21,868 nt of DNA from positions 1-21,868 of the forward strand of contig JBDIBA010000031.1 of NCBI GenBank assembly GCA_039812705.1, read 5' to 3'. The position numbers and the translations under genes are program-made. Below are positions 1 to 6,780 of this stretch, one piece after another (position 1 is the first letter of the stretch; every line of letters starts with the position of its first letter). This DNA is from JBDIBA01 sp039812705. GTDB lineage: Bacteria; Actinomycetota; Acidimicrobiia; Acidimicrobiales; JBBSGY01. Below the pieces are notes generated by a model, which was not told where the DNA came from, made no database searches, and saw only the letters and a list, made by a program, of their open reading frames with translations.

Positions 1-4
1 GAAA

Positions 5-80
5 TGGCAGTCCCAACGGGATTTGAACCCGTGTTACCGGCGTGAAAGGCCGATGTCCTAGGCCGCTAGACGATGGGACC
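5..80 (-). tRNA. tRNA-Glu (anticodon UUC)
   Basis: The reverse complement folds as a 76-nt cloverleaf with encoded CCA. The acceptor arm GGTCCCA pairs with TGGGACT, the anticodon loop CTTTCAC carries TTC, and the T loop is TTCAAAT. It lies just downstream of the clpS/DUF2017 pair on the same strand. A TATCGT hexamer at 100-105 (minus) could be its own -10 box, but that is weak. Glutamyl-tRNA is the substrate of HemA, encoded elsewhere in this window. Confidence 0.97.
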
Positions 81-124
81 GTGGCGCGAAGGCTCGGCCA
101 CGATAGCAGTCGCGAACGACGGGG

Positions 125-643
125 TTAGGCGAGAGGGGTGTCTTCGTCGCCGGGTTCTTCGAATGGCTGAAGTTTCATCAAGATTTCCAGGGCTTCCCGC
201 TGCAGCACGGCTAGGTAATGAAAGGCCATATAGAGGTGGTGGTCTTCATGGTCTTCGGGGAAGTCGTCATCGTCGGTTTCGGCGGTGATCTGCAGTTTTC
301 GAGCTGCGACCAGGCGGAGCTGGTTTACAGCCCGCGCGAAAGCATCGACTTGGTCTGCATCTGCACGTTCGCAATCCAACATGTGCAACATGGCGTCGAT
401 TGCTTGGACATGACTGTCGGACAATTCGCCGCGTGAAGTGCGGTCGTACTCCACTTGGCGCATGAAGTCGTCGCCGTACGCGGGCGGGAAGAGCGCTGCG
501 GTCTGATTCGTGTCGTCCTGAATGGTCAACAACATGCGCAAACGAATGCCGAGGTCGCGCAAGAGCTGTGCTTCTTCGGGCAAGAAGCGAACATCTGCCT
601 GCTTGCCGTCGGCGGAAACCCTAAAAAGTCGAGACCTGCTCAT
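125..643 (-). CDS. DUF2017 family protein, partner of ClpS
   Basis: A 172-residue soluble, acidic protein. Its start ATG overlaps the clpS stop as ATGA, and GGAG lies 8 nt upstream, so this start is preferred over one 24 nt further up. Position directly after clpS, length and general composition match the actinobacterial DUF2017 family. A mycobacterial member next to clpS (Rv1332) has been described as an oxidative-stress regulator, AosR; that is family knowledge recalled, not shown here. I see only one cysteine (in HMLDCERAD), so a cysteine-pair redox switch inside one chain is unlikely. The C-terminal half has a helical stretch (MAFHYLAVLQREALEIL). Translational coupling to clpS suggests a joint role in proteostasis or stress, but the molecular function is unknown. 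Confidence 0.85.
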   Translation of the reverse strand: MSRSRLFRVSADGKQADVRFLPEEAQLLRDLGIRLRMLLTIQDDTNQTAALFPPAYGDDFMRQVEYDRTSRGELSDSHVQAIDAMLHMLDCERADADQVDAFARAVNQLRLVAARKLQITAETDDDDFPEDHEDHHLYMAFHYLAVLQREALEILMKLQPFEEPGDEDTPLA

Positions 644-933
644 TGGTCCTGCTCCAAAGTTGCCCACAGCGAGTACTGATGCAGCGCAAAGACGTGCGCT
701 TCCATCTTTTCCTTTTCGCCTGTGGCAACGACTGATTTTCCCTGGTGGTGGACCTCGAGCATCAAGCGGGTGGCTTTATCGCGCCCGAAGCCGAACAGCT
801 TCTGGAAGACGAAAACCACATAGTCCATGGTGTTGACGGGATCGTCCCAAACCAGCACCTTCCAGGGCCGGTCAACGTCGACACTGACTTCGTCGACGGG
901 CTGATCGAGAATGGATGGCGCCGCGATTGACAT
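640..933 (-). CDS. clpS: ATP-dependent Clp protease adaptor ClpS
   Basis: A 97-residue protein matching the ClpS family over nearly its whole length. ClpS binds the N-domain of a ClpA/ClpC unfoldase and delivers N-degron substrates. The core VLVWDDPVNTMDYVVFVF corresponds to the family's V-x-NDD-x-x-T-x-x-x-V region with Asn replaced by Trp-Asp-Asp-Pro, a common actinobacterial form. The later segment ATRLMLEVHHQGKSVV is the usual substrate-pocket and Clp-binding region. The gene is divergent from ctaB with about 80 bp between starts. I see neither a strong Shine-Dalgarno site nor a clear -10 box before its ATG. The stop overlaps the DUF2017 start, so the two genes form a coupled pair. Confidence 0.95.
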   Translation of the reverse strand: MSIAAPSILDQPVDEVSVDVDRPWKVLVWDDPVNTMDYVVFVFQKLFGFGRDKATRLMLEVHHQGKSVVATGEKEKMEAHVFALHQYSLWATLEQDQ

Positions 934-1000
934 CGCCCAACAGTTTGCCTGACAAAAACAAATAGATGCACACGCGCCGGATTCAACTTGGTGGTCCGCC

Positions 1001-1006
1001 TAGGAT
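1001..1006 (+). promoter_or_regulatory. Putative -10 box of a leaderless ctaB transcript
   Basis: TAGGAT fits TANNNT and ends 8 nt before the ATG at 1015, the spacing expected if transcription starts at or next to the start codon. No convincing -35 box is visible. The GGA inside it could alternatively act as a weak Shine-Dalgarno site. Confidence 0.4.
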
Positions 1007-1014
1007 CGACCGCG

Positions 1015-1950
1015 ATGTTCACACCCGCAGCCTCAGGAACCGATGGGTCACACAGCACTGTTTCGCCTGCTGGCTCTGGGTTCGCGACGAAAGCTCGCGG
1101 GTACATGGCGCTGACCAAGCCGGCAATTGTCGAATTGCTGCTTGTCACGACTGTCCCGGCCATGTTCGTTGCGCAACGTGGTTTGCCAAACATCTGGCTG
1201 ATGGTTGCAACGGTCGTTGGTGGCGCACTAACCGCGGCCGGTGCCAGCGCATTCAACATGTGGTACGACCGCGACATCGACGCGGTCATGAAGCGAACGG
1301 AAAAGCGTCCACTTGTTCAGGGCGTGCTGACGCCGCAGGAAGCGTTGACTTTCGCAATTGGCATCGAGGTCGTTGGCTTCCTGATGCTTGCCGTGTTTGT
1401 GAACATGTTGTCCGCGGTGTTCGCGCTAAGCGGTGCACTCTTTTATGCGTTCGTCTACACCATGTGGTTGAAGCGCAAGTCGCCAAGCAACATTGTCATT
1501 GGCGGTGCTGCCGGCGGTTTTCCGGTCTTGGTTGGTTGGGCGGCCGTTGCAAATGGGGTCAGCCTTGCTCCGTGGGTGATGTTTGCCATCATCTTTTTCT
1601 GGACACCTCCACACTTTTGGGCTCTTGCGTTTAAGTATCGCGATGACTATTCGGCAGCCAAGGTTCCAATGTTGCCGTCCGTCGCACCGATGTCGTACAC
1701 GGCTTTTCAAATAACGACCTATAGCGTGTTGCTTTTGGCGTTGTCGTTGTTGTTGGCGCCGGTCGCGCAACTCGGCGAGGTCTACATCTTGGCGGCGGTT
1801 GTGTTGGGTGTCGTGTTTTGTGGCTTTGCCGTCAAGCTTCAACGGAATCACTCAGAACACACGGCAATGACGTTGTTTGCGTACTCCATCACGTACGTCA
1901 CCTTGTTGTTCGGAGCCATGGTTGTTGACCAATTCGTTTCGGTGTTTTGA
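1015..1950 (+). CDS. ctaB: Protoheme IX farnesyltransferase (haem O synthase)
   Basis: A 311-residue polytopic membrane protein of the UbiA prenyltransferase family. It transfers a farnesyl group from farnesyl diphosphate to haem B, making haem O for terminal oxidases. The first Asp-rich motif is clear (N81-x3-D85-x3-D89, in NMWYDRDID). The second lies in YRDDYSAAKVPML, and the TPPHFWALAFKY segment is typical of CtaB/CyoE. Alternating hydrophobic helices continue to the C terminus. In-frame TTG (988) and GTG (991) exist upstream, but ATG 1015 gives the family's normal short N terminus. The next gene begins inside its stop codon (TGATG), so the two are coupled. No oxidase genes are in the window, though haem synthesis genes are. 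Confidence 0.95.
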   Translation: MFTPAASGTDGSHSTVSPAGSGFATKARGYMALTKPAIVELLLVTTVPAMFVAQRGLPNIWLMVATVVGGALTAAGASAFNMWYDRDIDAVMKRTEKRPLVQGVLTPQEALTFAIGIEVVGFLMLAVFVNMLSAVFALSGALFYAFVYTMWLKRKSPSNIVIGGAAGGFPVLVGWAAVANGVSLAPWVMFAIIFFWTPPHFWALAFKYRDDYSAAKVPMLPSVAPMSYTAFQITTYSVLLLALSLLLAPVAQLGEVYILAAVVLGVVFCGFAVKLQRNHSEHTAMTLFAYSITYVTLLFGAMVVDQFVSVF

Positions 1951-2897
1951 TGCCTTCTGTGACTAGGCGGTTGTTGGTTCTGGTTGTCGCAGTCGTATTC
2001 ACCGTGACGGCGTGTGGTTCGAACCGTGCATCCGTGGTGAGTTCGCCAAAGCTGAAGGTCAAGCCACGGGTCGCGGCAACCGCCTTTCCGTTGTACGACG
2101 CTGCTTTGTACATTTCTGCAGGTCGAGTCGACGTTCATCAGGTGCGCCAAATAGGGGCCTTTTCCGATGCGCCCATGACTAGTGCCGAGCAGAAGGAATT
2201 GGCGACATCGAACCTGATTATTTCTCCCGGACGCCGCACTCAACCCGCGTTTGACACCCTGCTTGCACAACGTCCCAACGCACACCTTGATGCGCTGGAG
2301 TCCGTTGGTCGCCCGCGCGCCGAGTCGGACGAGATCACTAACCGAGACGCATATGTTTGGCTTGACCCTGTTCAGTTCGCCAAGGTGGTGGACGCAATTG
2401 TCGCCCGATTCACCATGCTTGACCCCGCTGGTGAGCAGATCTTTGAGGATCGAGCCTTTTCGTACCGAAAGCGTCTGGCTGCGCTCGATTCCAGAATGGA
2501 GCACGCCTTGGCCAGTTGCCACCGTCGTGACCTTGTTGCAGAAAACGGGGACTTTGCTCCGCTTGCGAATCGATACGGCTTGCGACTGAGCGTCACCAAT
2601 GTTGTGGACGAACAGCGCCTTGCAGAGGCGGATTCCGTTCCACTTGAAGAGCTTCGCAAGCGCGGCGTTGATGCAACCACGGTGTTCACCGATCGGCTGC
2701 CGACCTCGCGCCGAGCCGCACAGATCCTCGATGACGACGATGTACGCGTTGCCGTGCTGGATGGTTTGGCTGACCTCAACCCGGACGCTCGCAAGAGCGG
2801 CGCGGATTTCGACCGCGTAATGAAGCTCAACCTTGATGCGCTAAAAGCGGCCCTTGATTGCAGGTTTGCTGCGAAAGCGACGTCCAGTAAAAAGTGA
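1950..2897 (+). CDS. ZnuA-like substrate-binding lipoprotein lacking the metal-binding histidines
   Basis: A 315-residue predicted lipoprotein. Hydrophobic residues 8-20 run into the lipobox V19-T20-A21-C22, so it should be anchored outside the membrane. The body follows the cluster A-I metal-binding ABC family (ZnuA/TroA): VAATAFPLYDAALYI near residue 41, YVWLDP at 135-140, a long linking helix, ANRYGLRLSVT near 206, and FDRVMKLNLDALKAAL at the end. The histidines that bind Zn or Mn in the family are absent at the three places I can align: the PG-x-x-PHD loop is QIGAFSDAP, DPH before VWLDP is RDAY, and the His before the third region is ENGDF. It starts within the ctaB stop (TGATG). No permease or ATPase gene is nearby. 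It may have lost metal binding. Confidence 0.75.
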   Translation: MPSVTRRLLVLVVAVVFTVTACGSNRASVVSSPKLKVKPRVAATAFPLYDAALYISAGRVDVHQVRQIGAFSDAPMTSAEQKELATSNLIISPGRRTQPAFDTLLAQRPNAHLDALESVGRPRAESDEITNRDAYVWLDPVQFAKVVDAIVARFTMLDPAGEQIFEDRAFSYRKRLAALDSRMEHALASCHRRDLVAENGDFAPLANRYGLRLSVTNVVDEQRLAEADSVPLEELRKRGVDATTVFTDRLPTSRRAAQILDDDDVRVAVLDGLADLNPDARKSGADFDRVMKLNLDALKAALDCRFAAKATSSKK

Positions 2898-2921
2898 ACA
2901 CGCGCTGGCTGAGTTCCTGGG

Positions 2922-2927
2922 TACGCT
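2922..2927 (+). promoter_or_regulatory. Putative -10 box for the 62-residue membrane protein and sdhCD
   Basis: TACGCT fits TANNNT and ends 6 nt before the GTG at 2934. No Shine-Dalgarno sequence precedes that GTG, which is consistent with leaderless initiation of an operon running into sdhC and sdhD. Confidence 0.4.
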
Positions 2928-2933
2928 GAGCCC

Positions 2934-3122
2934 GTGTCCAACGCACAGATCTTGTTTTCGATTGCCCTCGGGGTTGTCAGCCTCATCATCTTTGGTTTTG
3001 CGGTCTACGTGTTTGCCACGGTGACCCGAAACTCCAAAGGCCCTGTCAATTACGTGAACAAGTCAGAAGGCGACTCCACGTCGTCAAGCCACGGAAACTT
3101 GTTGGAGAACCACAAATCATGA
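2934..3122 (+). CDS. Small single-helix membrane protein coupled to sdhCD
   Basis: A 62-residue protein with a GTG start. It has one transmembrane segment (about residues 6-28, rich in L, I, V, F) followed by a polar, Ser/Asn-rich tail of about 34 residues. I do not recognise the family. Its stop overlaps the sdhC start as ATGA, so it is almost certainly cotranslated with the succinate dehydrogenase membrane subunits. The first residues give an N-out/C-in or N-in/C-out signal anchor with no cleavage site. A single-helix subunit named SdhF has been reported in a mycobacterial succinate dehydrogenase. By size and position this could be an analogue, but I cannot claim homology. The gene's reality is supported by the overlap, the leaderless-type promoter and the coherent membrane helix. 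Confidence 0.8.
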   Translation: MSNAQILFSIALGVVSLIIFGFAVYVFATVTRNSKGPVNYVNKSEGDSTSSSHGNLLENHKS

Positions 3123-3490
3123 GCTCACGGTTGTACAACGGCAAGGCCGGTCAATGGACCTTCATGTTGCACAGGATCACGGGCTTTTTGGTCCTCATGT
3201 TCTTGTTGTTGCACATCATCGATGTGTCGCTCGTCAACCAAAGCGCGGAGCTCTACAACGAGGTCCACGACTTATACGGCAACATTTTCATGCGCATCTT
3301 CGAAGTCGGCCTGCTGGGTGCTCTTGTTTTTCACGCCCTGAACGGTCTGCGCATTGTTCTTTTCGATTTCTTCCCAAGTGTCATCGCGCATGAAAAGCAT
3401 TTGCAGTGGGGCGTTTACTTCTTGACGCTGGTTGCAACTGTCGTGGGCGGATGGATCATCGTCGCACCATTCTTTGTGGGGGTTCACTGA
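3119..3490 (+). CDS. sdhC: Succinate dehydrogenase cytochrome b subunit (SdhC)
   Basis: A 123-residue, three-helix membrane anchor of complex II. It helps bind haem b and quinone and docks the SdhAB catalytic part at the inner face of the membrane. The family signatures are H18-R-I-T-G in the first helix, H32 near the end of that helix, and FHALNGLRIVLFD with H72 as the likely haem ligand. Length is normal. Its start overlaps the stop of the 62-residue protein (ATGA), and its own stop overlaps the sdhD start (TGATG), so three membrane proteins are translationally coupled. No sdhA or sdhB follows; the flavoprotein and iron-sulfur subunits must be encoded elsewhere. Confidence 0.92.
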   Translation: MSSRLYNGKAGQWTFMLHRITGFLVLMFLLLHIIDVSLVNQSAELYNEVHDLYGNIFMRIFEVGLLGALVFHALNGLRIVLFDFFPSVIAHEKHLQWGVYFLTLVATVVGGWIIVAPFFVGVH

Positions 3491-3921
3491 TGCCTGCTCA
3501 GCTGGAACCTCGCGCACCCAAGACTTCGGTAACAGATCAGCCAAGGCTGCAGCGTCGTGCTCGCGTTAACACCGAAGTCTGGTCGTGGTACTTCATGCGC
3601 ATCAGTGGTTTGGTGCTGCTATTTCTGGCATTGACGCACTTTGCAATCACGCACATCATTTATGACGTCACGGAAACTGACGCAGAGTTCGTAACCAACC
3701 GCTGGGACAACCCGCTTTGGCGCGTTTACGACTGGCTGTTGCTCGCTCTTGGTCTGCTGCACGGCTCCAATGGCTTGCGCTTCATCATGGATGACTACAT
3801 CCGCAGTCCTGGGAAGCGTCTGGCCACGAAAGCCGTTGTTTACGCCTTGATCGGCGCCTTGTTCGCATACGGAACGGCCACGATCCTGTTATTCGACGCC
3901 AGCAAGGCCTTTCCGGGCTAA
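3490..3921 (+). CDS. sdhD: Succinate dehydrogenase hydrophobic anchor subunit (SdhD)
   Basis: A 143-residue protein, the second membrane anchor of complex II. After a polar N terminus of about 28 residues come three helices. The first begins at WSWYFMRISGLVLLFLALTHF, the second contains LLHGSNGLRFIMDD with H91 as the probable haem ligand, and the third covers about 114-136. The RISG and HGSNGLR motifs mirror those of SdhC, as usual for this pair. The ATG at 3490 is chosen because it overlaps the sdhC stop (TGATG); an in-frame ATG 84 nt upstream would lie inside sdhC and give a non-family extension. The operon ends here, facing a convergent gene 48 bp away, with no clear T-rich terminator. Confidence 0.92.
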   Translation: MPAQLEPRAPKTSVTDQPRLQRRARVNTEVWSWYFMRISGLVLLFLALTHFAITHIIYDVTETDAEFVTNRWDNPLWRVYDWLLLALGLLHGSNGLRFIMDDYIRSPGKRLATKAVVYALIGALFAYGTATILLFDASKAFPG

Positions 3922-3969
3922 GGCTCACTTCAGCTCTGCTGTGGGGGCCGCGCCTTGGTCTAATTGCGG

Positions 3970-4533
3970 CTAACCGGCTTGTTGGCCGCGCTGTGAGCGA
4001 ATATCGAGCCAGACAACCTTGCCGTCGCGAAAGTCCTGAGGTTCGCCACCTGAGGGCACGGGGTCAACACCCCACTCGTCGCTGAGCGCGTCGACAAGGT
4101 GCATGCCTCGGCCGCAAGTTGCCTCGTCGTCAGGAGTCCGAACGCGCGGAAAGCTGCGGTCTTCGTCCCTTACTCGGACGTGAGCCCCGCCTTGGCGCCT
4201 GATGAGGGTGATGATCGCGCGGCTGTTGGCGTGTTTCATGGAGTTGGTAACGAGTTCCGAGACTGCCAAGCATGCGTCTTCGGATTCCCGTTGCAGACCC
4301 CAAGCCGTCATTGCCTCTCGCACGAAGTGACGGGCGATTCGGACAGACAAAGAGTCGGCTTCCACGGTGATGCTGATGCGGGACTCTCGAAAGCCCCGAC
4401 TGCTGTTGGCTTCACGCGGTTCTGCAGATGCTTCCGAGCGCAAATGATCGCTATTTAGGTCGATGGTCGTTGGTGCTCGTCCAGTGAGGTTTATGTAACC
4501 CAAGAGCTCCTGTTGGCTGCTTTCCATGTCCAT
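3970..4533 (-). CDS. RsbW-like ATP-binding (HATPase_c_2) serine-kinase/anti-sigma family protein
   Basis: A 187-residue protein. Residues 1-50 are polar and look unstructured; 51-185 form a GHKL ATPase domain of the RsbW/SpoIIAB type. The N box is ELVTNSMKHA (E93 and N97), and the G2-like loop is GRGMHLVD (141-148). The G1 region is VRDEDRSFPR, which lacks the glycine normal in this box. The ATG at 4533 has a strong GGAGG 6 nt upstream, so longer starts are rejected. Such proteins usually bind and inhibit a sigma factor or phosphorylate an anti-sigma antagonist, but no sigma or STAS antagonist gene is in the window and the target is unknown. It is divergent from the mtrA-like gene, sharing a 118-bp intergenic region, and may be co-regulated with it. 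Confidence 0.8.
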   Translation of the reverse strand: MDMESSQQELLGYINLTGRAPTTIDLNSDHLRSEASAEPREANSSRGFRESRISITVEADSLSVRIARHFVREAMTAWGLQRESEDACLAVSELVTNSMKHANSRAIITLIRRQGGAHVRVRDEDRSFPRVRTPDDEATCGRGMHLVDALSDEWGVDPVPSGGEPQDFRDGKVVWLDIRSQRGQQAG

Positions 4534-4651
4534 CCCGCGCCTCCAAATAGTCTGCAGCTTGCTACCCACCAAAGCCGCATCTAAACCCGTCGCCTTGAAC
4601 GGCCTGTCTTTGGCTGGGCTTTTAGTCACCCGTTGGGCGCGCCTGCGTGCA

Positions 4652-5344
4652 ATGCTTACCGGCGTGACGCAACGCATTCTCCTTATCGATGACGACGAGC
4701 GCATTCGAACCGTGCTCCGCCTGGCTCTCGAGGATGAGGGCTATGTCATTGATGAAGCCGGAAGCGGCGAAGAGGGAATCACTGTTTTCAATCAGCACGC
4801 CGCTGACATTGCGTTGATTGACGTGATGTTGCCTGGAATGAGCGGCTTTGATACGTGTCGCATGCTGCGCCGTGTCAGCGACGTTCCGGTCATCATGGTG
4901 ACGGCACGTTCAGACACGCACGATGTTGTTGCCGGGCTCGAAGCCGGCGCCGATGACTATGTCGCAAAGCCTGTAGTTGCAAAAGAGTTGGCTGCGCGCA
5001 TTCGTGCATTGTTGCGACGCGCCCGAACTCCAGGACAAAGCTCTGCGGTTCTCGAGTTTGGCGACCTCGAAATCATTCCCGATGAGGGCACGGTTAAGCG
5101 CAGGGGAGAAGAGCTTCACCTCACTCGCACAGAGTTCCGTTTGTTGTGCGAGCTGGCAGGCAGTCCCGGTCGAGTGTTTTCACGGGAATCTTTGCTTGAA
5201 AAGGTTTGGGGATACGGATACTTCGGCGATGGCCGCCTTGTTGACGTTCACGTGCGCCGTCTGAGGACCAAGGTCGAGTTCGACGCGGCAAACCCAAGAC
5301 ACGTTCAGACCGTTCGAGGTTTGGGTTACAAGCTCGCCCCATGA
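4652..5344 (+). CDS. mtrA: MtrA-like OmpR/PhoB-family response regulator
   Basis: A 230-residue two-domain regulator. The receiver domain (about 6-125) has the acidic pocket D13-D14-D15, phosphoacceptor D57 in ALIDVMLPG, T84 and K106. The winged-helix domain (about 135-230) carries LTRTEFRLLCELA and VWGYGYFGDGRLVDVHVRRLR and ends in TVRGLGYKL. The whole sequence resembles actinobacterial MtrA, which controls cell-wall hydrolase and division genes when phosphorylated by MtrB. Following genes in MtrA-MtrB-LpqB order support this. The start is uncertain: ATG 4652 and GTG 4664 both lack a Shine-Dalgarno sequence. Its stop overlaps the kinase start (ATGA). The secreted M23 and CAP-domain genes in this window are the kind of gene MtrA controls in relatives. 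Confidence 0.9.
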   Translation: MLTGVTQRILLIDDDERIRTVLRLALEDEGYVIDEAGSGEEGITVFNQHAADIALIDVMLPGMSGFDTCRMLRRVSDVPVIMVTARSDTHDVVAGLEAGADDYVAKPVVAKELAARIRALLRRARTPGQSSAVLEFGDLEIIPDEGTVKRRGEELHLTRTEFRLLCELAGSPGRVFSRESLLEKVWGYGYFGDGRLVDVHVRRLRTKVEFDAANPRHVQTVRGLGYKLAP

Positions 5345-6780
5345 GTCCACGATCGTCGAAGTTCAATTCACGATCCTTCAAGCGCCTTGCTCAACGACAG
5401 GTTCTCGGGCTTCGTAACCGAGTCGTACTTTTCTTTGTGTTGGGTGCAACGCTGCTCAGTTTGGTGTTGTCGTCGGCGACGTATGCCGTCATCAGTCGGA
5501 CGCTGATTGACCAACGCGAAACGCTTGCAGAGCGACAGGCCTACATCAACGCAACGATCCTGCGTCCCGGTTTGAGATCGTTGGATTCAAGCGGCGGCGT
5601 TGAGGTTGATATTCCGACCCAACTGCGTCGTTTGCAGAATCCAACGGGCACCGAAACGGTTATCCAGGTGAAGGGTCAGTTTTACTCATCTGACCCTTTG
5701 AACTTTGATCAGAACGTCATTCCTGCGCAGCTGAAGGAACGCGCCCTAAACGGCACGCCCGCGCGAATGCGTTTTTCAATTGGCAATACCTCTTACGTTG
5801 CGATCGGCATTCCGATTCCAAGTGTTGGCGCGACTTACTTCGACATCACCGCGCTAGACGAGGTTCAGCGATCACTGGCTGCGCTGCAAACAACGTTGTT
5901 GATTGTTTCGTTGGCGACAGCGATCATCGGCGCCCTCGTTGGTAGATGGTCGTCGCGAACCGTGTTGCGTCCATTGGGCGAAGCCGCAACTGCAGCCGAG
6001 GCAATCGTGGCTGGTAACAGGAGCGCGCGACTTACCCTTGATGGTGACGCCGACATGGACCGTCTTGTGTTGTCGTTCAACCGAATGGTTGATGATATGC
6101 AGGGCAGAATTGCGCGAGACGCACGCTTTGCATCAGACGTCAGCCACGAACTTCGTTCTCCGTTAATGACGCTGGCTTCTGGAATCTCGGTGTTGCAGGC
6201 GCGGCGTGATGAATTGCCAGTGCGTTCACGTACGGCCCTTGATTTGCTTGCCGATGAAGTGACTCGGTTCCAGCGAATGGTTCAAGATTTGTTGGAGATT
6301 TCGCGCGCCGATGCGGACCAACAAGACATTGCACTCGATGAAGTGCTTGCCGGGGAGTTTGTTGAGCGAGTTGTCGAAGCGTACGAGCGAGACATTGCGA
6401 TTCACGGCGATGAGAACACTCGTAACGCGATTCTTGCCGTTGACAAGCGACGCATGGAACGCGTGATTGGAAACTTGATCGAAAACGCAGACCGCTATGC
6501 CGGTGGCGTTACGGACATAACGCTTTGCGATGTTGGTCAAGACATTCAAATTGTTGTTGAGGACCGCGGCCCCGGCGTCCCTCCGGACGAACGCGAACGC
6601 ATCTTTGAACGCTTCGCCAGAGGATCCGAAGCACGTGCGAGGGCCAGCGGTGAAGGAACAGGACTTGGCTTGTCACTGGTATCCGAACACGTCGCGCTGC
6701 ACCACGGTTCTGTATGGGTTGAAGACCGTCCTGGCGGTGGTGCCCGTTTCGTTGTGCAGCTCCCAAAGGTGGATTTGTGA
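5341..6780 (+). CDS. mtrB: MtrB-like sensor histidine kinase
   Basis: A 479-residue membrane sensor kinase. Transmembrane helices lie at about 28-50 and 183-202, flanking an extracytoplasmic sensor domain of about 130 residues. HAMP covers about 203-256, HisKA has SDVSHELRSPL with phospho-acceptor H269, and the ATPase domain has the N box at N382, the G1 box EDRGPGVP at 407-414, the F box ERIFERFARG and the G2 box GTGLGLS at 439-445. All catalytic elements are intact. The start ATG overlaps the response regulator stop, and the stop overlaps the next ATG (TGATG), so three genes are coupled. Order and architecture fit MtrB, whose activity in mycobacteria is modulated by the lipoprotein LpqB. 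The sensed signal cannot be read from the sequence. Confidence 0.9.
   Translation: MSPRSSKFNSRSFKRLAQRQVLGLRNRVVLFFVLGATLLSLVLSSATYAVISRTLIDQRETLAERQAYINATILRPGLRSLDSSGGVEVDIPTQLRRLQNPTGTETVIQVKGQFYSSDPLNFDQNVIPAQLKERALNGTPARMRFSIGNTSYVAIGIPIPSVGATYFDITALDEVQRSLAALQTTLLIVSLATAIIGALVGRWSSRTVLRPLGEAATAAEAIVAGNRSARLTLDGDADMDRLVLSFNRMVDDMQGRIARDARFASDVSHELRSPLMTLASGISVLQARRDELPVRSRTALDLLADEVTRFQRMVQDLLEISRADADQQDIALDEVLAGEFVERVVEAYERDIAIHGDENTRNAILAVDKRRMERVIGNLIENADRYAGGVTDITLCDVGQDIQIVVEDRGPGVPPDERERIFERFARGSEARARASGEGTGLGLSLVSEHVALHHGSVWVEDRPGGGARFVVQLPKVDL

Noticed and set aside
927..955. TTGACA at 927 as a -35 box for ctaB
   Set aside because: No -10 hexamer occurs 16-18 nt downstream; the sequence lies across the clpS start codon.
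3947..3970. Terminator between sdhD and the convergent RsbW-like gene
   Set aside because: GCCGC/GCGGC is only five pairs with a 14-nt loop, no T-run, and it overlaps the stop of the minus-strand gene.
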